Origin: Flavobacterium anhuiense
GTDB lineage: Bacteria; Bacteroidota; Bacteroidia; Flavobacteriales; Flavobacteriaceae
DNA: 64,000 nucleotides
Direction: 5' to 3'
Assembly (NCBI RefSeq): GCF_900101855.1
Contig: NZ_FMVC01000002.1
Span: 99,318-163,317 of the forward strand
Shown here: one piece after another, positions 35,029 to 44,447 of the stretch
Layout of the letters: each line of letters begins with the position of its first letter
Numbering within the stretch: position 1 is the stretch's first letter
Notes under the pieces: generated by a model
Told to the model about the DNA's origin: nothing
The model's database searches: none
The model's input: only the letters and a program-made list of their open reading frames with translations
Program-made: the position numbers and the translations under genes

Positions 35029-36288
35029 TCATTGCGCTCTTTTCTTTAAAGATTCCAACTGTATTGCCTGGGAAGCCCTGTTCTTCTTCTCATCTATCAC
35101 TTTAGCGTAGATTTGAGTAGTTTTCACATTGGTATGCCCCAGCATTTTGCTGACCGTATAGATGTCTGTCCCGCTTGCCAGCTGAAGCGTTGCAAATGTA
35201 TGGCGGAAGCAGTGGAAGGTGATATTTTTTTTAATGCCTGCAGATTCAACCCATTTTTTTAAAGGACGTGAAATCCACGACGGATCCGGCAGATCCTCAA
35301 AGACAAGCTGCCCGGAAAGCCTTGGCACTCCGCAGAGCTGGAAAGCCTGCTCAGAAATAGGCATATACTCAACACCCTTTGTCTTTTTCTGCGTGAAATG
35401 GAGCCTAGCCATACCATCTTCAAGATTTATATCTTTCCAGCGGAGCTTCTGGATGTCGGAATGCCTCAGACCTGTAAGCGCTGAGAAAAGCGCGGCTCTT
35501 TTAAGGATGTCCTTTTCGCAGGGCGTGTCCGCCAATGCATTCAGTTCTCCAATTGTCAGATACTCGCGTCTTGATTCCTGCTCAGGTATGCCTCTTATTT
35601 TTGACGACAGATCAACGGTTAGATATCCGTCGATAAAGGCCTGTTTTAAAGCCGCTTTAAATATTGAAAAATACCTTGCAGCAGTATTGCGGGAAAGTAT
35701 TCCTTTCTTGCCACCTCCGAGCGGGGCACACAGCAGAAAAAGTTTAAATTCTTCCGCCATTCTGCCGTTAATCTGGGAAAACGCCAGCCTGCCTTTGGAA
35801 TAGCTTTTCAAAAATTCTCTGGTCCGCTCCCAATTGATCTGAATGGATTTTGAACTTCTGGCGTGTCTTTTAGCCGCCACAGCGGCAACATATCTGATAA
35901 AATCCTCTTTTGCTTTTTCTTTCTGTTCAGCCAACAGGTTCTCAGCATCACTGTAAAGATCTGTATTATCGTATTCTTTCTGCCTGATTTTACGCACCCC
36001 GTCCGCATACAGCATTGCCTCGCGGTCGCTTTCGCTTCTGCACACTATTATTCCATTATCCGTCCGTCTGGGTTTATAGTATTTTATGCCCTGTGCATCT
36101 GTGCGGGCAGCTCTATTCTTGTCCCACTCCACTGTTGTCACGGATCTGTTTAAATATTCACGGATTCTCTGGGGCGTTTTCTTTCCGGAAACCTCAACAG
36201 GATAGCTTTCTATGTAGACATACCACTCTTTTCGGCCTTCTGCTTTTCGGAGGCGTACAGTCACCTTGGTTCTTGCTAATTGCTTCAT
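35029..36288 (-). CDS. Tyrosine site-specific recombinase (integrase)
   Basis: 419 residues. An N-terminal arm-binding part and a SAM-like core-binding domain (about 125-230) precede the catalytic domain. The active-site set is complete: R275 (LTGLRHSD), H359-x-x-R362 (FHCFRHTF), H385 (LGHTNVKT) and nucleophile Y394 (TQIYAKV). This is the type used by Bacteroidota integrative and conjugative elements. The start overlaps the stop of the preceding HTH gene by 4 bases (ATGA), so the two are translationally coupled. Local DNA is GC-richer than the rest (37 of 60 bases G/C at 35281-35340), a sign of transfer. Confidence 0.94.
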   Translation of the reverse strand: MKQLARTKVTVRLRKAEGRKEWYVYIESYPVEVSGKKTPQRIREYLNRSVTTVEWDKNRAARTDAQGIKYYKPRRTDNGIIVCRSESDREAMLYADGVRKIRQKEYDNTDLYSDAENLLAEQKEKAKEDFIRYVAAVAAKRHARSSKSIQINWERTREFLKSYSKGRLAFSQINGRMAEEFKLFLLCAPLGGGKKGILSRNTAARYFSIFKAALKQAFIDGYLTVDLSSKIRGIPEQESRREYLTIGELNALADTPCEKDILKRAALFSALTGLRHSDIQKLRWKDINLEDGMARLHFTQKKTKGVEYMPISEQAFQLCGVPRLSGQLVFEDLPDPSWISRPLKKWVESAGIKKNITFHCFRHTFATLQLASGTDIYTVSKMLGHTNVKTTQIYAKVIDEKKNRASQAIQLESLKKRAQ

Positions 36289-36839
36289 ATGAAATCATTT
36301 CCGTTATACAAGTTGTCAATTTCGCTTTTGGGGGCATATACATGTTTCCCGATCTGTCTGGTCGGAATTGAATATTTCCTGATATGGCTGTAGACAGAAC
36401 CCTCGGATATCTGAAATCTCTGGGCTATTTCGCCGATGGAATAGCAGTCTTCTTTTTCAAGACTGTATAATTTTTTCTTTGGTGCGCTTTCAGCCACGTG
36501 CAGGCTTCGGGCAGGGCCGAACATCCCTTCCATAACTCTGCGGTCAATCCTAACAAGGCGGGTTCCCAGATTAACCGACGGAATTTTCCCTTGTTCTACA
36601 AGCCGGTAAAGTGTTCTTTTGGCAATGCCAAAAAGCATGCCAGCTTCAGGAACAGAAATAAATGCCCTGTTCGCGGGTATTTTATCTGTCAGAGCTTTGA
36701 CCTCCTCTTCAATTTTAAGCCGCTTGATCTTCTGTTTGTATGCTTTTTTGCTGCATATATGTGAGCAGTAAACAGAAGTCACGGTCTTAGGCAGAAATTC
36801 CTCTCCGCAGTTAAGACATTGTTTATTTATTCTTTTCAT
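36285..36839 (-). CDS. Zinc-finger, double-HTH DNA-binding protein
   Basis: 184 residues with three parts: a treble-clef-like zinc site at C8, C11, C25 and C29 (QCLNCGEEF, VYCSHICSKK); a first excisionase-type HTH at about 60-108 (FISVPEAGMLFGIAKRTLYR, QGKIPSVNLGTRLVRI); and a second at about 130-182 (YSIGEIAQRFQISEGSVYSH, RKYSIPTRQIGKHVY). Proteins with this plan often precede integrases in Bacteroidota elements. It is the first gene of the module and overlaps the integrase, so it probably controls integration or excision. Confidence 0.82.
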   Translation of the reverse strand: MKRINKQCLNCGEEFLPKTVTSVYCSHICSKKAYKQKIKRLKIEEEVKALTDKIPANRAFISVPEAGMLFGIAKRTLYRLVEQGKIPSVNLGTRLVRIDRRVMEGMFGPARSLHVAESAPKKKLYSLEKEDCYSIGEIAQRFQISEGSVYSHIRKYSIPTRQIGKHVYAPKSEIDNLYNGNDFI

Positions 36840-36980
36840 CGCCTTTGTCTCCTCATTAAGGTACCATAAGGGTACATAAGTGCCACTTCGTCGCCTTTTA
36901 AGTGCCGGTACAAATATGGTACAAATATATGATAAAAAACGATTAAAAAACAGCAGAAATAAAAAATGAATAAAAAAGAA

Positions 36981-37013
36981 AAACCGCTGTAAACATTTTG
37001 TTTACAGCGGTTT
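36981..37013 (-). terminator. Terminator of dnaK
   Basis: Perfect stem AAACCGCTGTAAACA / TGTTTACAGCGGTTT followed on the minus strand by a T-rich run (TTCTTTTTT). It starts 33 bases after the dnaK stop. Confidence 0.85.
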
Positions 37014-37045
37014 AACACTTATTATTAACCGATGTTAATCAGTAC

Positions 37046-38932
37046 TTATTTAACTTCTTCGAATTCAACGTCTTCAACATTGTCTCCAGATTGCTCTTGT
37101 TGTGGAGCAGCTTGTTGACCTGCTTGGTCGCCACCTTGAGCGTACATTGCTTCTGTAGCTGTTTTCCAAGCTGCATTTACATTGTCTAATCCTTTTTGGA
37201 TTGCGTCAAGATCTTGAGATTGGTGAGCCATTCTCAATTCAGTTAAAGCGTATTCAATAGCTGTTTTTTGATCGTCTGTCAATTTATCTCCCAATTCTTT
37301 CAATTGACTTTCAGTTTGGAAAATAGTACTATCAGCTTCGTTCAATTTCTCAGCTCTTTCTTTTGCAATTCTATCTGCATCAGCATTAGCTTCAGCATCT
37401 TTTTTCATTCTTTCGATTTCTTCAGCTGTTAATCCAGAAGAAGCCTCGATACGGATATCGTGAGATTTTCCTGTTCCTTTATCAGTTGCAGAAACTTTGA
37501 TAATACCGTTAGCATCGATATCGAAAGTTACTTCGATTTGAGGAACTCCTCTTGGTGCTGGTGGAATACCATCTAAGTGGAAACGACCGATAGTTTTGTT
37601 ATCAGCTGCCATAGCTCTTTCTCCTTGCAATACGTGGATTTCAACAGATGGTTGAGAATCAGCAGCAGTAGAGAATACTTGAGATTTTTTAGTTGGGATA
37701 GTTGTGTTAGCCTCAATTAATTTAGTTAATACACCACCCATAGTTTCGATACCTAAAGAAAGAGGAGTTACATCAAGTAACAATACATCTTTTACATCTC
37801 CAGATAAAACTCCACCTTGAATAGCAGCTCCAATAGCCACAACCTCATCAGGGTTAACACCTTTAGAAGCTTTTTTACCAAAGAATTTTTCAACTTCGTC
37901 AGCGATTCTTGGCATACGAGTAGAACCTCCTACAAGAATTACTTCGTCGATATCAGATGTAGATAAACCTGCATCTTTTAATGCTTTAGCAACTGGCTCC
38001 ATAGAACGTTTTACTAATGCATCTGATAATTGCTCAAATTTAGCTCTAGTTAATTTTTTTACTAAGTGTTTTGGTCCAGAAGCAGTAGCTGTTACGTAAG
38101 GTAAGTTTACCTCAGTCTCAGCAGAAGAAGATAATTCAATTTTAGCTTTCTCAGCAGCTTCTTTTAAACGCTGTAATGACATTGGATCTAAACGTAAGTC
38201 AATACCTTCTTCAGATTTGAATTCGTCAGCTAACCAGTCAATAATAACTTGGTCAAAGTCATCACCACCTAAGTGAGTATCACCGTTTGTAGATAATACT
38301 TCAAATACACCGTCTCCTAATTCAAGAACAGAGATATCAAAAGTACCTCCACCTAAATCGTAAACAGCAATTTTTTGATCAGTTCCTTTTTTATCTAATC
38401 CGTAAGCAAGTGCAGCAGCAGTTGGCTCGTTGATGATACGCATAACTTTAAGACCAGCGATTTCACCAGCTTCTTTTGTAGCTTGACGCTGAGCATCGTT
38501 AAAGTAAGCAGGAACAGTAATAACTGCTTCAGAAACTGTTTGACCTAAATAGTCTTCAGCAGTTTTTTTCATTTTTTGAAGTGTCATTGCAGACAATTCT
38601 TGTGGAGTATATAAACGACCGTCAATATCCACACGTGGAGTATTGTTGTCACCTTTTACCACTTTGTAAGGAACTCTTTTTGCTTCACCTTCAGTTTCTG
38701 CAAAAGTGTGTCCCATAAAACGTTTAATAGAAGCAATCGTTTTTGTAGGATTCGTTACTGCTTGTCTTTTTGCAGGATCACCTACTTTAATTTCGCCACC
38801 TTCAACAAAAGCGATGATAGATGGTGTAGTTCTTTTTCCTTCTGCGTTAGGGATAACAACTGCTTCGTTACCTTCCATTACAGAAACACAAGAGTTCGTC
38901 GTACCTAAGTCAATTCCGATTATTTTACCCAT
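37046..38932 (-). CDS. dnaK: Molecular chaperone DnaK (Hsp70)
   Basis: 628 residues, full length. The nucleotide-binding domain shows [18 protein letters not shown] and [13 protein letters not shown]; the linker and substrate domain show [19 protein letters not shown]; the C-terminus ends DVEFEEVK, the acidic tail that contacts J-proteins. ATP-driven folding chaperone in the cytosol, partnered by DnaJ and GrpE, which are not in this window. It is a single-gene unit closed by its own terminator. I saw no CIRCE-like operator upstream. Confidence 0.98.
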   Translation of the reverse strand: MGKIIGIDLGTTNSCVSVMEGNEAVVIPNAEGKRTTPSIIAFVEGGEIKVGDPAKRQAVTNPTKTIASIKRFMGHTFAETEGEAKRVPYKVVKGDNNTPRVDIDGRLYTPQELSAMTLQKMKKTAEDYLGQTVSEAVITVPAYFNDAQRQATKEAGEIAGLKVMRIINEPTAAALAYGLDKKGTDQKIAVYDLGGGTFDISVLELGDGVFEVLSTNGDTHLGGDDFDQVIIDWLADEFKSEEGIDLRLDPMSLQRLKEAAEKAKIELSSSAETEVNLPYVTATASGPKHLVKKLTRAKFEQLSDALVKRSMEPVAKALKDAGLSTSDIDEVILVGGSTRMPRIADEVEKFFGKKASKGVNPDEVVAIGAAIQGGVLSGDVKDVLLLDVTPLSLGIETMGGVLTKLIEANTTIPTKKSQVFSTAADSQPSVEIHVLQGERAMAADNKTIGRFHLDGIPPAPRGVPQIEVTFDIDANGIIKVSATDKGTGKSHDIRIEASSGLTAEEIERMKKDAEANADADRIAKERAEKLNEADSTIFQTESQLKELGDKLTDDQKTAIEYALTELRMAHQSQDLDAIQKGLDNVNAAWKTATEAMYAQGGDQAGQQAAPQQEQSGDNVEDVEFEEVK

Positions 38933-38954
38933 TTTTTATATATTTAATTTTTGA

Positions 38955-39353
38955 TTTTATTTTAATAACTCAGGTGGCATAAGTCAATCTTTGTGCCAAT
39001 ATAAAAAACCAAATAAAATTGTCAGTTTTACTGTCGAGACTAAAAAATCGTCTGACAACATGACATTTTTAAGACATGACAAATATGGCATAACAACACA
39101 ATTATATCATTATGAGCTAACACTGACTTTTTCTCCTATTCTTTTTACAGCTTACTTGATTTATAAAATTTAATAAATAACCAAACAAATTAAAATCTCT
39201 TCGATGATCACTAGTAAAAAATAATATATTTGAAAATAAATATCAAGTGACATCCCTAACATATAATTGATTGCTTTTAAGCGATTTCATATAATTTTAT
39301 CACAAATTAAGCTAACGAGAAGTTTACGAATAGCATTTAATATTTTTTAAAAA
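38955..39353. other. Divergent gap between dnaK and a small membrane protein gene
   Basis: AT-rich, without coding frames. It should hold the dnaK promoter, but I do not find a convincing TAnnTTTG box or a CIRCE repeat. Confidence 0.4.
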
Positions 39354-39848
39354 ATGAAGAGACACATTGCAATTTTTATTATCAATCTGATAGCTTTACT
39401 TCTTTTCATTACTTCTCTTTCAACTACCTATCATAATGTAAAGCATTTTGATAAAAGTGATATTATAACAGGAACAGTTACCAAAGTAAATTCAGTTTCG
39501 AATTATAATAAGGGCGGAACATTACATGGATTCGAATATGAAATCAACAACAATAAGAATGTTTTATATTTGACAGCATACGAAAGATTAAACTACACAA
39601 TTAATGTTGGAGACAGAATAGTTTCTAAAAATTTACACGCAGGAAATACGAACTCAAAAATATTAACTATTAATGATGAAAAAATTAATTCCTATTATGG
39701 AATATTTGACTTTTTAATGTTGATCGTAGTTGTTGCAGTTCCTTTGATGTACCTTTTTTATTTTAAAATAATGAATAAAAGAAAATACATAAATAGAACT
39801 GAAGAATACAAATTGATATATAATAGAAAAAGACATAAACAGAAATAG
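39354..39848 (+). CDS. Small membrane protein, DUF3592-like layout
   Basis: 164 residues. Helices at about 5-25 (IFIINLIALLLFITSL) and 118-138 (FLMLIVVVAVPLMYLFYF) flank an extracytoplasmic beta segment (IITGTVTKVNSV, GTLHGFEYEINN, VGDRIVSKNL). The layout copies the gene at 32381-32869, but the sequence is too diverged for a firm family call. The C-terminus is strongly basic. It reads away from dnaK and stands alone. Confidence 0.6.
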   Translation: MKRHIAIFIINLIALLLFITSLSTTYHNVKHFDKSDIITGTVTKVNSVSNYNKGGTLHGFEYEINNNKNVLYLTAYERLNYTINVGDRIVSKNLHAGNTNSKILTINDEKINSYYGIFDFLMLIVVVAVPLMYLFYFKIMNKRKYINRTEEYKLIYNRKRHKQK

Positions 39849-39962
39849 AAGTCTGAAAAAAAAATGTATAGTTTAAAAAAGCATAATAAATGAAGTTGAT
39901 AAAATTATTTTTAAACATCTAAACGAAAACAGATTACTAGATTAAACACTAATTAAAGAAGA

Positions 39963-41240
39963 ATGGAAAACTACAGCATTATCATCTTTATACTTGCTAT
40001 CGTAATAGGACTATCGGCTTTTGCAGACAAAGCAAAACTTCCCTACCCCATTCTGCTTGTGATTGTTGGAGTTGCTATTGGTTTTATTCCGACTATGCAG
40101 GAAATCGAAATCAATCCTGAAATTATTTTCCTGATTTTTCTTCCTCCGCTATTATACGATGCTTCTTTTAATATCTCTCCAAAAGATTTCAAAACCAATA
40201 TCAATACTATTGGTGCTCTTGCGATTTCTTTGGTCTTTTTAACAGCAAGCGGTATCGCTGCCGTTGCTTATCTTATAATTCCAGAAATGACCTGGCCATT
40301 AGCTTTTGTTCTAGGCGCTATACTTTCTGCTACCGATGCTGTTGCAGCAATCAATATCACTAAAGGATTAAAAATCTCTCATAAAACCATTACGATTTTG
40401 GAAGGCGAAAGTTTAATTAATGACGCTTCTGCACTGGTTGCTTATCGTTTTGCCGTTGCCGCTGTAATGGGTTCTGCATTTATAATATGGAAAGCGACTT
40501 TGCAATTTATGTTTCTTTTAGGAGGTGGCTTTCTTATCGGATTTATAATGGCAAAAATCCTTTCGTTTATTTTAACCAAAGTTCACAAAAATATAAATGT
40601 GACAATCAGTTTTATGCTTTTAATGCCATTTGTCACTTATTTGGTCGCTGAACATCTGCATGTTTCTGGCGTCATTGCGGTTGTTATTTTAGGATTAGCA
40701 ATTGCCAGATTCAGCAAAAAAATATTCCCTGAAAGCCTAAAAAATCAATCTCGAAACCTTTGGGATATTATCATTTTCTTGCTAAACGGATTAATTTTTA
40801 TTTTAATCGGACTTAATTTCAGATACATTCTAGAAGACATCGAGAGCTATTTAATACTTCCTTACATTGGTTATGCAGCCATTATTACAATCGTGGCTTT
40901 GCTTATTCGAATGATTAGAATTTATTTGCAGAAAATCAATCTACAAAAAGCATTTCAAAAGAGTAAAAATGGAAAAAGAAAAGTAAGCGAAAATGCGCTC
41001 CTTGACTTTGGAAACAGTTTAATTATAAGCTGGTCAGGAATGCGAGGTATTGTATCGCTAGCCATTGCAATCGGACTTCCGAGATTTCTCGAAGACGGAA
41101 CTCCTTTTCCGCTTAGAAATGCCATTATTTTCATTTCTGTCGCAGTGGTGCTTCTGACATTAATCGGACAAGGATTGACATTGCCATGGATTGTAAAAAA
41201 AATAAATGAAATTGAAGAAAAAAAACAGCTAAACCAATAA
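39963..41240 (+). CDS. CPA1 family Na+/H+ (cation:proton) antiporter
   Basis: 425 residues, almost all membrane-embedded, with about 12 helices. The hallmark ion-binding region of the family is clear (ILSATDAVAAINITK, GESLINDASALVAYRFA), with the paired Asn-Asp of CPA1 exchangers. A later conserved stretch is SWSGMRGIVSLAIAIGLP. It exchanges Na+ or K+ for protons across the inner membrane. The short C-terminal tail lacks a TrkA-type domain. The next gene, a four-helix membrane protein, starts 40 bases downstream and may be co-transcribed. Confidence 0.92.
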   Translation: MENYSIIIFILAIVIGLSAFADKAKLPYPILLVIVGVAIGFIPTMQEIEINPEIIFLIFLPPLLYDASFNISPKDFKTNINTIGALAISLVFLTASGIAAVAYLIIPEMTWPLAFVLGAILSATDAVAAINITKGLKISHKTITILEGESLINDASALVAYRFAVAAVMGSAFIIWKATLQFMFLLGGGFLIGFIMAKILSFILTKVHKNINVTISFMLLMPFVTYLVAEHLHVSGVIAVVILGLAIARFSKKIFPESLKNQSRNLWDIIIFLLNGLIFILIGLNFRYILEDIESYLILPYIGYAAIITIVALLIRMIRIYLQKINLQKAFQKSKNGKRKVSENALLDFGNSLIISWSGMRGIVSLAIAIGLPRFLEDGTPFPLRNAIIFISVAVVLLTLIGQGLTLPWIVKKINEIEEKKQLNQ

Positions 41241-41280
41241 AATCCTGAATACACTAATTAACCAAATTTAAACCAAAACT

Positions 41281-41748
41281 ATGGAACAAGAATTAAAAGG
41301 TCATTTTGACGAATTTGAAAAACCTGCTATTATAAGACGAAAACTATTGCCATGGTGGATAAAAGTTTTCTGCTGGATTTTTATGTTTATGGCCATTTGT
41401 GCAATTGGTTCTCTCATTACCAATCTTTTTGTTCCCAACGTAAATTTATCTCTATACGGATTCTCAACCGACACTGCTTATTCCGGAACTGGATTATTTA
41501 TAATTGCCATTATGCTTTTAAAGGGATTTGTAGCCTATTCGCTTTGGTTTGAAAAACCTAATGCTATCATGATTGCCAAAATAGATGCACTTGTAGGCAT
41601 TGCAATTTGTGTTGCTTCTCTTTTTATACTTCCTTTCAGCACAGGAAAAGATCATTTTTCTTTTAGATTAGAAATTTTACTGCTTATTCCCTATTACATG
41701 AAAGTAAACAAAATAGAATACGAATGGGATAATCTTGAAAGTATCTAA
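41281..41748 (+). CDS. Four-helix membrane protein, function unknown
   Basis: 155 residues. Predicted helices at about 25-50 (VFCWIFMFMAICAIGSLIT), 70-90 (GTGLFIIAIMLLKGFVAY), 100-120 (IAKIDALVGIAICVASLFI) and a weaker one near the C-terminus. I know no family for it. It follows the antiporter by 40 bases on the same strand. Confidence 0.65.
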   Translation: MEQELKGHFDEFEKPAIIRRKLLPWWIKVFCWIFMFMAICAIGSLITNLFVPNVNLSLYGFSTDTAYSGTGLFIIAIMLLKGFVAYSLWFEKPNAIMIAKIDALVGIAICVASLFILPFSTGKDHFSFRLEILLLIPYYMKVNKIEYEWDNLESI

Positions 41749-41802
41749 AAATAACGTAATTTTATGACTGCGCATTTTTGTTTAATTTAAAACGATCAAA
41801 AA

Positions 41803-42264
41803 ATGACTTCGGAAATTCTATCCACAACACCTGATTCAGAAGTGGTAACAACACGAATTCTGAATTTCCCTCAAGAACTAGTTTTCAAGGCATGGAGCGA
41901 TCCTGAGCATTTAAAAAACTGGTGGGGACCAAAAGGCTTTACAAACACTTTTCATGAATTTAATTTTTGCGAAGGCGGCAAATGGAGCTTCATCATGCAT
42001 GGCCCTGAAGTTGGAAATTATGCCAACGAATGCGAATTTATAAAAATTGACAAACCGAATCTTATTGCTTGGAAACGTCATTCTAAACCGCTTTTTCAAA
42101 TTCTAACCACATTTGAAACTATTTCTGAAAATGAAACAAAAGTGGTTTTTAAAATGCTTTTTGAAACCGAAGAAGAATGCCAAAAACTAAAACCTTACGT
42201 AGTTGATAAAAACGAAGAAAACTTCGACAAACTTGAAGTTGAACTGGCGAAAATGACATTGTAA
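41803..42264 (+). CDS. SRPBCC / AHA1-like domain protein
   Basis: 153 residues, one START-like fold. The start TTRILNFPQELVFKAWSDPE and HLKNWWGPKGFTNTFHEFNF are typical of bacterial AHA1-domain proteins, as is the C-terminal helix after NFDKLEVELAKM. Such proteins bind small hydrophobic ligands; a true Hsp90 co-chaperone role is not implied. It stands alone on the plus strand. Confidence 0.88.
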   Translation: MTSEILSTTPDSEVVTTRILNFPQELVFKAWSDPEHLKNWWGPKGFTNTFHEFNFCEGGKWSFIMHGPEVGNYANECEFIKIDKPNLIAWKRHSKPLFQILTTFETISENETKVVFKMLFETEEECQKLKPYVVDKNEENFDKLEVELAKMTL

Positions 42265-42339
42265 TACATTAATTAAAAACATAGCAAGATTTGGATTTTT
42301 TTGCTTCCTAACAAATATGATTTTTGCTTAAAAAAATTT

Positions 42340-42813
42340 ATGGATGCAAATTTTAAAATCAAGTCTTTAAATCATACAGAGTTTTTAGGCTACTTTGAAT
42401 TAACAGATCTAGAACTAGAAAAAATCGGCGCAATCAGAATGACTGTCGATAAATTTCCGGGATTTCCTTGTAGAGTAAGCCTAGAAGATGCTCAAATTAG
42501 CGAAGAAGTTATTCTTTTACCCTACAGCCATCATAAAACTACCTCACCTTATCGAGCGAGCGGACCGATTTTTATACGAAAGAAAGCCACTACAACCACT
42601 TTCGAAATCAACGAAGTGCCACTTATGTTTAATCACAGATTACTTTCGTTGCGCGGTTATGACAAAAATGGCATGATGAAAGAAGCGTCTGTGGTTGAAG
42701 GAAATACCCTCAAAGAAAGCATTATCAAGACTTTTGAAAACGAAAAAATAAAGTACATCCACATTCATAATGCAAGACCAGGATGTTATAACTGTCTAGT
42801 CGAAAGAGCATAA
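42340..42813 (+). CDS. DUF1203 family protein
   Basis: 157 residues from the ATG at 42340; the frame also opens at TTG 42301, but that adds an unusual N-terminus. Conserved DUF1203 blocks are visible: PCRVSLEDAQISEEVILLPY, SPYRASGPIFIRK and HIHNARPGCYNCLVERA. The biochemical role of the family is not known. Two cysteines and two histidines in HIHNARPGCYNC could bind metal. Cytosolic, single gene. Confidence 0.85.
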   Translation: MDANFKIKSLNHTEFLGYFELTDLELEKIGAIRMTVDKFPGFPCRVSLEDAQISEEVILLPYSHHKTTSPYRASGPIFIRKKATTTTFEINEVPLMFNHRLLSLRGYDKNGMMKEASVVEGNTLKESIIKTFENEKIKYIHIHNARPGCYNCLVERA

Positions 42814-42940
42814 TTGAAAGTATTTTACAACATGCTGCAAATTCAAAAACAACAAAAAAATATGCATGCATAGTAATTTTATGATATTCGTTTGTTTTTT
42901 ATTCGTAATTTCGATTTCTCATTAAAATTACAATTATAAA

Positions 42941-43378
42941 ATGGCTTCATTTGTAAAAGAAATATCTTTCCGCTGGTCAGATCTAGACCCGAATTTTCAC
43001 GTTCGTCATAGTGCTTATTACGATTTTGGCGCACAGCATCGTATCGAAATCCTTGAAGAACTGGGATTAACTCTAAAAGTAATGCAGACACAAGGTTTTG
43101 GACCTGTTTTATTTAGAGAAGAATGCGTTTTCAGAAAAGAATTAAAACTTTCAGACAAAATATTCATTCATACTAAAACTTCAAAAATGAAAGCCGATGC
43201 TTCACGTTGGTCTATCATTCACGAATTTAGAAGAGATGATGATACGCTTTGCGCAACGATTACAGTAGACGGAGCTTGGATGGATACCAAACTTAGAAAA
43301 TTGGCTTCTCCAACCCCAGAAATAGCGATTGAAGCTTTGAGTATTTTCCCTAAAAGCGACGATTTTGTTGGGTTATAA
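42941..43378 (+). CDS. Acyl-CoA thioesterase-like (hotdog fold) protein
   Basis: 145 residues. The 4HBT signature of the hotdog fold is at the N-terminus: FRWSDLDPNFHVRHSAYYDF, with the catalytic-loop Asp (SDLDPN) followed by His. The rest follows the fold (FRKELKLSDKIFIHTKTSKM, WSIIHEFRRDDDTLCATIT). It probably hydrolyses acyl-CoA; chain preference cannot be read. It ends at a strong terminator. Confidence 0.88.
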   Translation: MASFVKEISFRWSDLDPNFHVRHSAYYDFGAQHRIEILEELGLTLKVMQTQGFGPVLFREECVFRKELKLSDKIFIHTKTSKMKADASRWSIIHEFRRDDDTLCATITVDGAWMDTKLRKLASPTPEIAIEALSIFPKSDDFVGL

Positions 43379-43402
43379 ACCGACGATGTCATAAACTTAT
43401 AA

Positions 43403-43447
43403 AAAATCCCAAAGACAATTGCTGACATTGCCTTTGGGATTTTTTTC
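43403..43447 (+). terminator. Bidirectional terminator
   Basis: AAATCCCAAAGACAAT / ATTGCCTTTGGGATTT stem with T-run on the plus strand and A-run before it. It lies between the convergent thioesterase gene and the 43474-44166 gene. Confidence 0.85.
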
Positions 43448-43473
43448 TCAACAAACTTTTATTTTTAATTTCG

Positions 43474-44166
43474 TTATTCAAACTTTAATCCGAAGTTTAC
43501 CCTTTCAAAAGTCGTACTGCAGGAAAAGGCAAAACGTCCGACATTGACAGTTCCGAAAATCCCACCAACTGAATGCCCAGAATAAAATCCTCCAGCAGAA
43601 AATCGGCGAACCTGATATTTTAAAGCAATGTCATTTACTCTCGAACTCAATTGTCCAAAAGCAATCACATTTGGGATAATTTCATAACTTCCAAAAACTT
43701 TGGGAACGAGTTTTTTATAGTAATCAAAACTTTCATCGGTATCATAATCAATTATTGATGAATGCAGATTTTCTAAATTTCCTCCAATATAGGTATTTTC
43801 AGAAAAATGCCATGAGATGCTAAAACCCGTAAAAGTCCCCTCATAACCGCTTCTAGAATCGACATATCCTATGCCAATTGTAGCTCTAAATTTATCGCAA
43901 ATTTTACCGATATAACCCACATAAGTACGATCGATTTCAGACTTATCAATTCCAGCACCAAAAATAATATCGTTCTCACACATCGTAAGAGCATACTGAA
44001 AATAAGCTGAATATTGATCTTGATTTGCCGCAACAACGCTACGGCCTTTATCAAGGTCTATATTTGCAGAAATTAAGGTTGAGTTTATAACTGCGAAATC
44101 AAAAGTATTGAGTTCTTGGGCAAATGTGGGGACTGTGAGCAGGAGCAAAAGTATTGTCTTTTTCAT
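43474..44166 (-). CDS. Exported protein, probable small outer-membrane barrel
   Basis: 230 residues with a signal peptide (MKKTILLLLLTVPTFAQ). The remainder alternates short polar/hydrophobic strands (ATIGIGYVDSRSGYEGTFTG, YIGGNLENLHSS, RFSAGGFYSGHSVGGIFGT) and ends in a strand (VNFGLKFE), as small beta-barrels do. No family recognised. Single gene, with the terminator shared with the convergent neighbour. Confidence 0.65.
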   Translation of the reverse strand: MKKTILLLLLTVPTFAQELNTFDFAVINSTLISANIDLDKGRSVVAANQDQYSAYFQYALTMCENDIIFGAGIDKSEIDRTYVGYIGKICDKFRATIGIGYVDSRSGYEGTFTGFSISWHFSENTYIGGNLENLHSSIIDYDTDESFDYYKKLVPKVFGSYEIIPNVIAFGQLSSRVNDIALKYQVRRFSAGGFYSGHSVGGIFGTVNVGRFAFSCSTTFERVNFGLKFE

Positions 44167-44447
44167 AATACTAATATTTAAGGCTTACAACATTCTAATA
44201 CTAAATTACATCCATTTTTCCTATTAATAAAAGAAGTCCTTTGAAGTGCTACATTACTCGTCAAAATGCATTATTTTCACAATCATCATCATTTAATCGA
44301 TAAAATTTCAATAAATCATCGATTATTGACATCAAAAACAACGAAACCATTTTAAAAGCTTTTTTTCTGATAACTTTAAGATTTTGAGCTTTGTTTTAAA
44401 ACTGGTTCGGTTTAACTTTATAAATCATTAAAAAAATTGCCTCTCAA

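Larger units (their letters stand above)
33837..36950 (-). mobile_element. Integrase module, likely remnant of an integrative element
   Basis: Four minus-strand genes (double-HTH, integrase, membrane protein, Xis-like HTH) with tight spacing and GC-richer DNA than both flanks. No relaxase, transfer or obvious cargo genes are present. The outer limits are uncertain: the right edge is before the dnaK terminator at 36981, and the left edge is somewhere in 33.2-33.8 kb. Confidence 0.6.
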
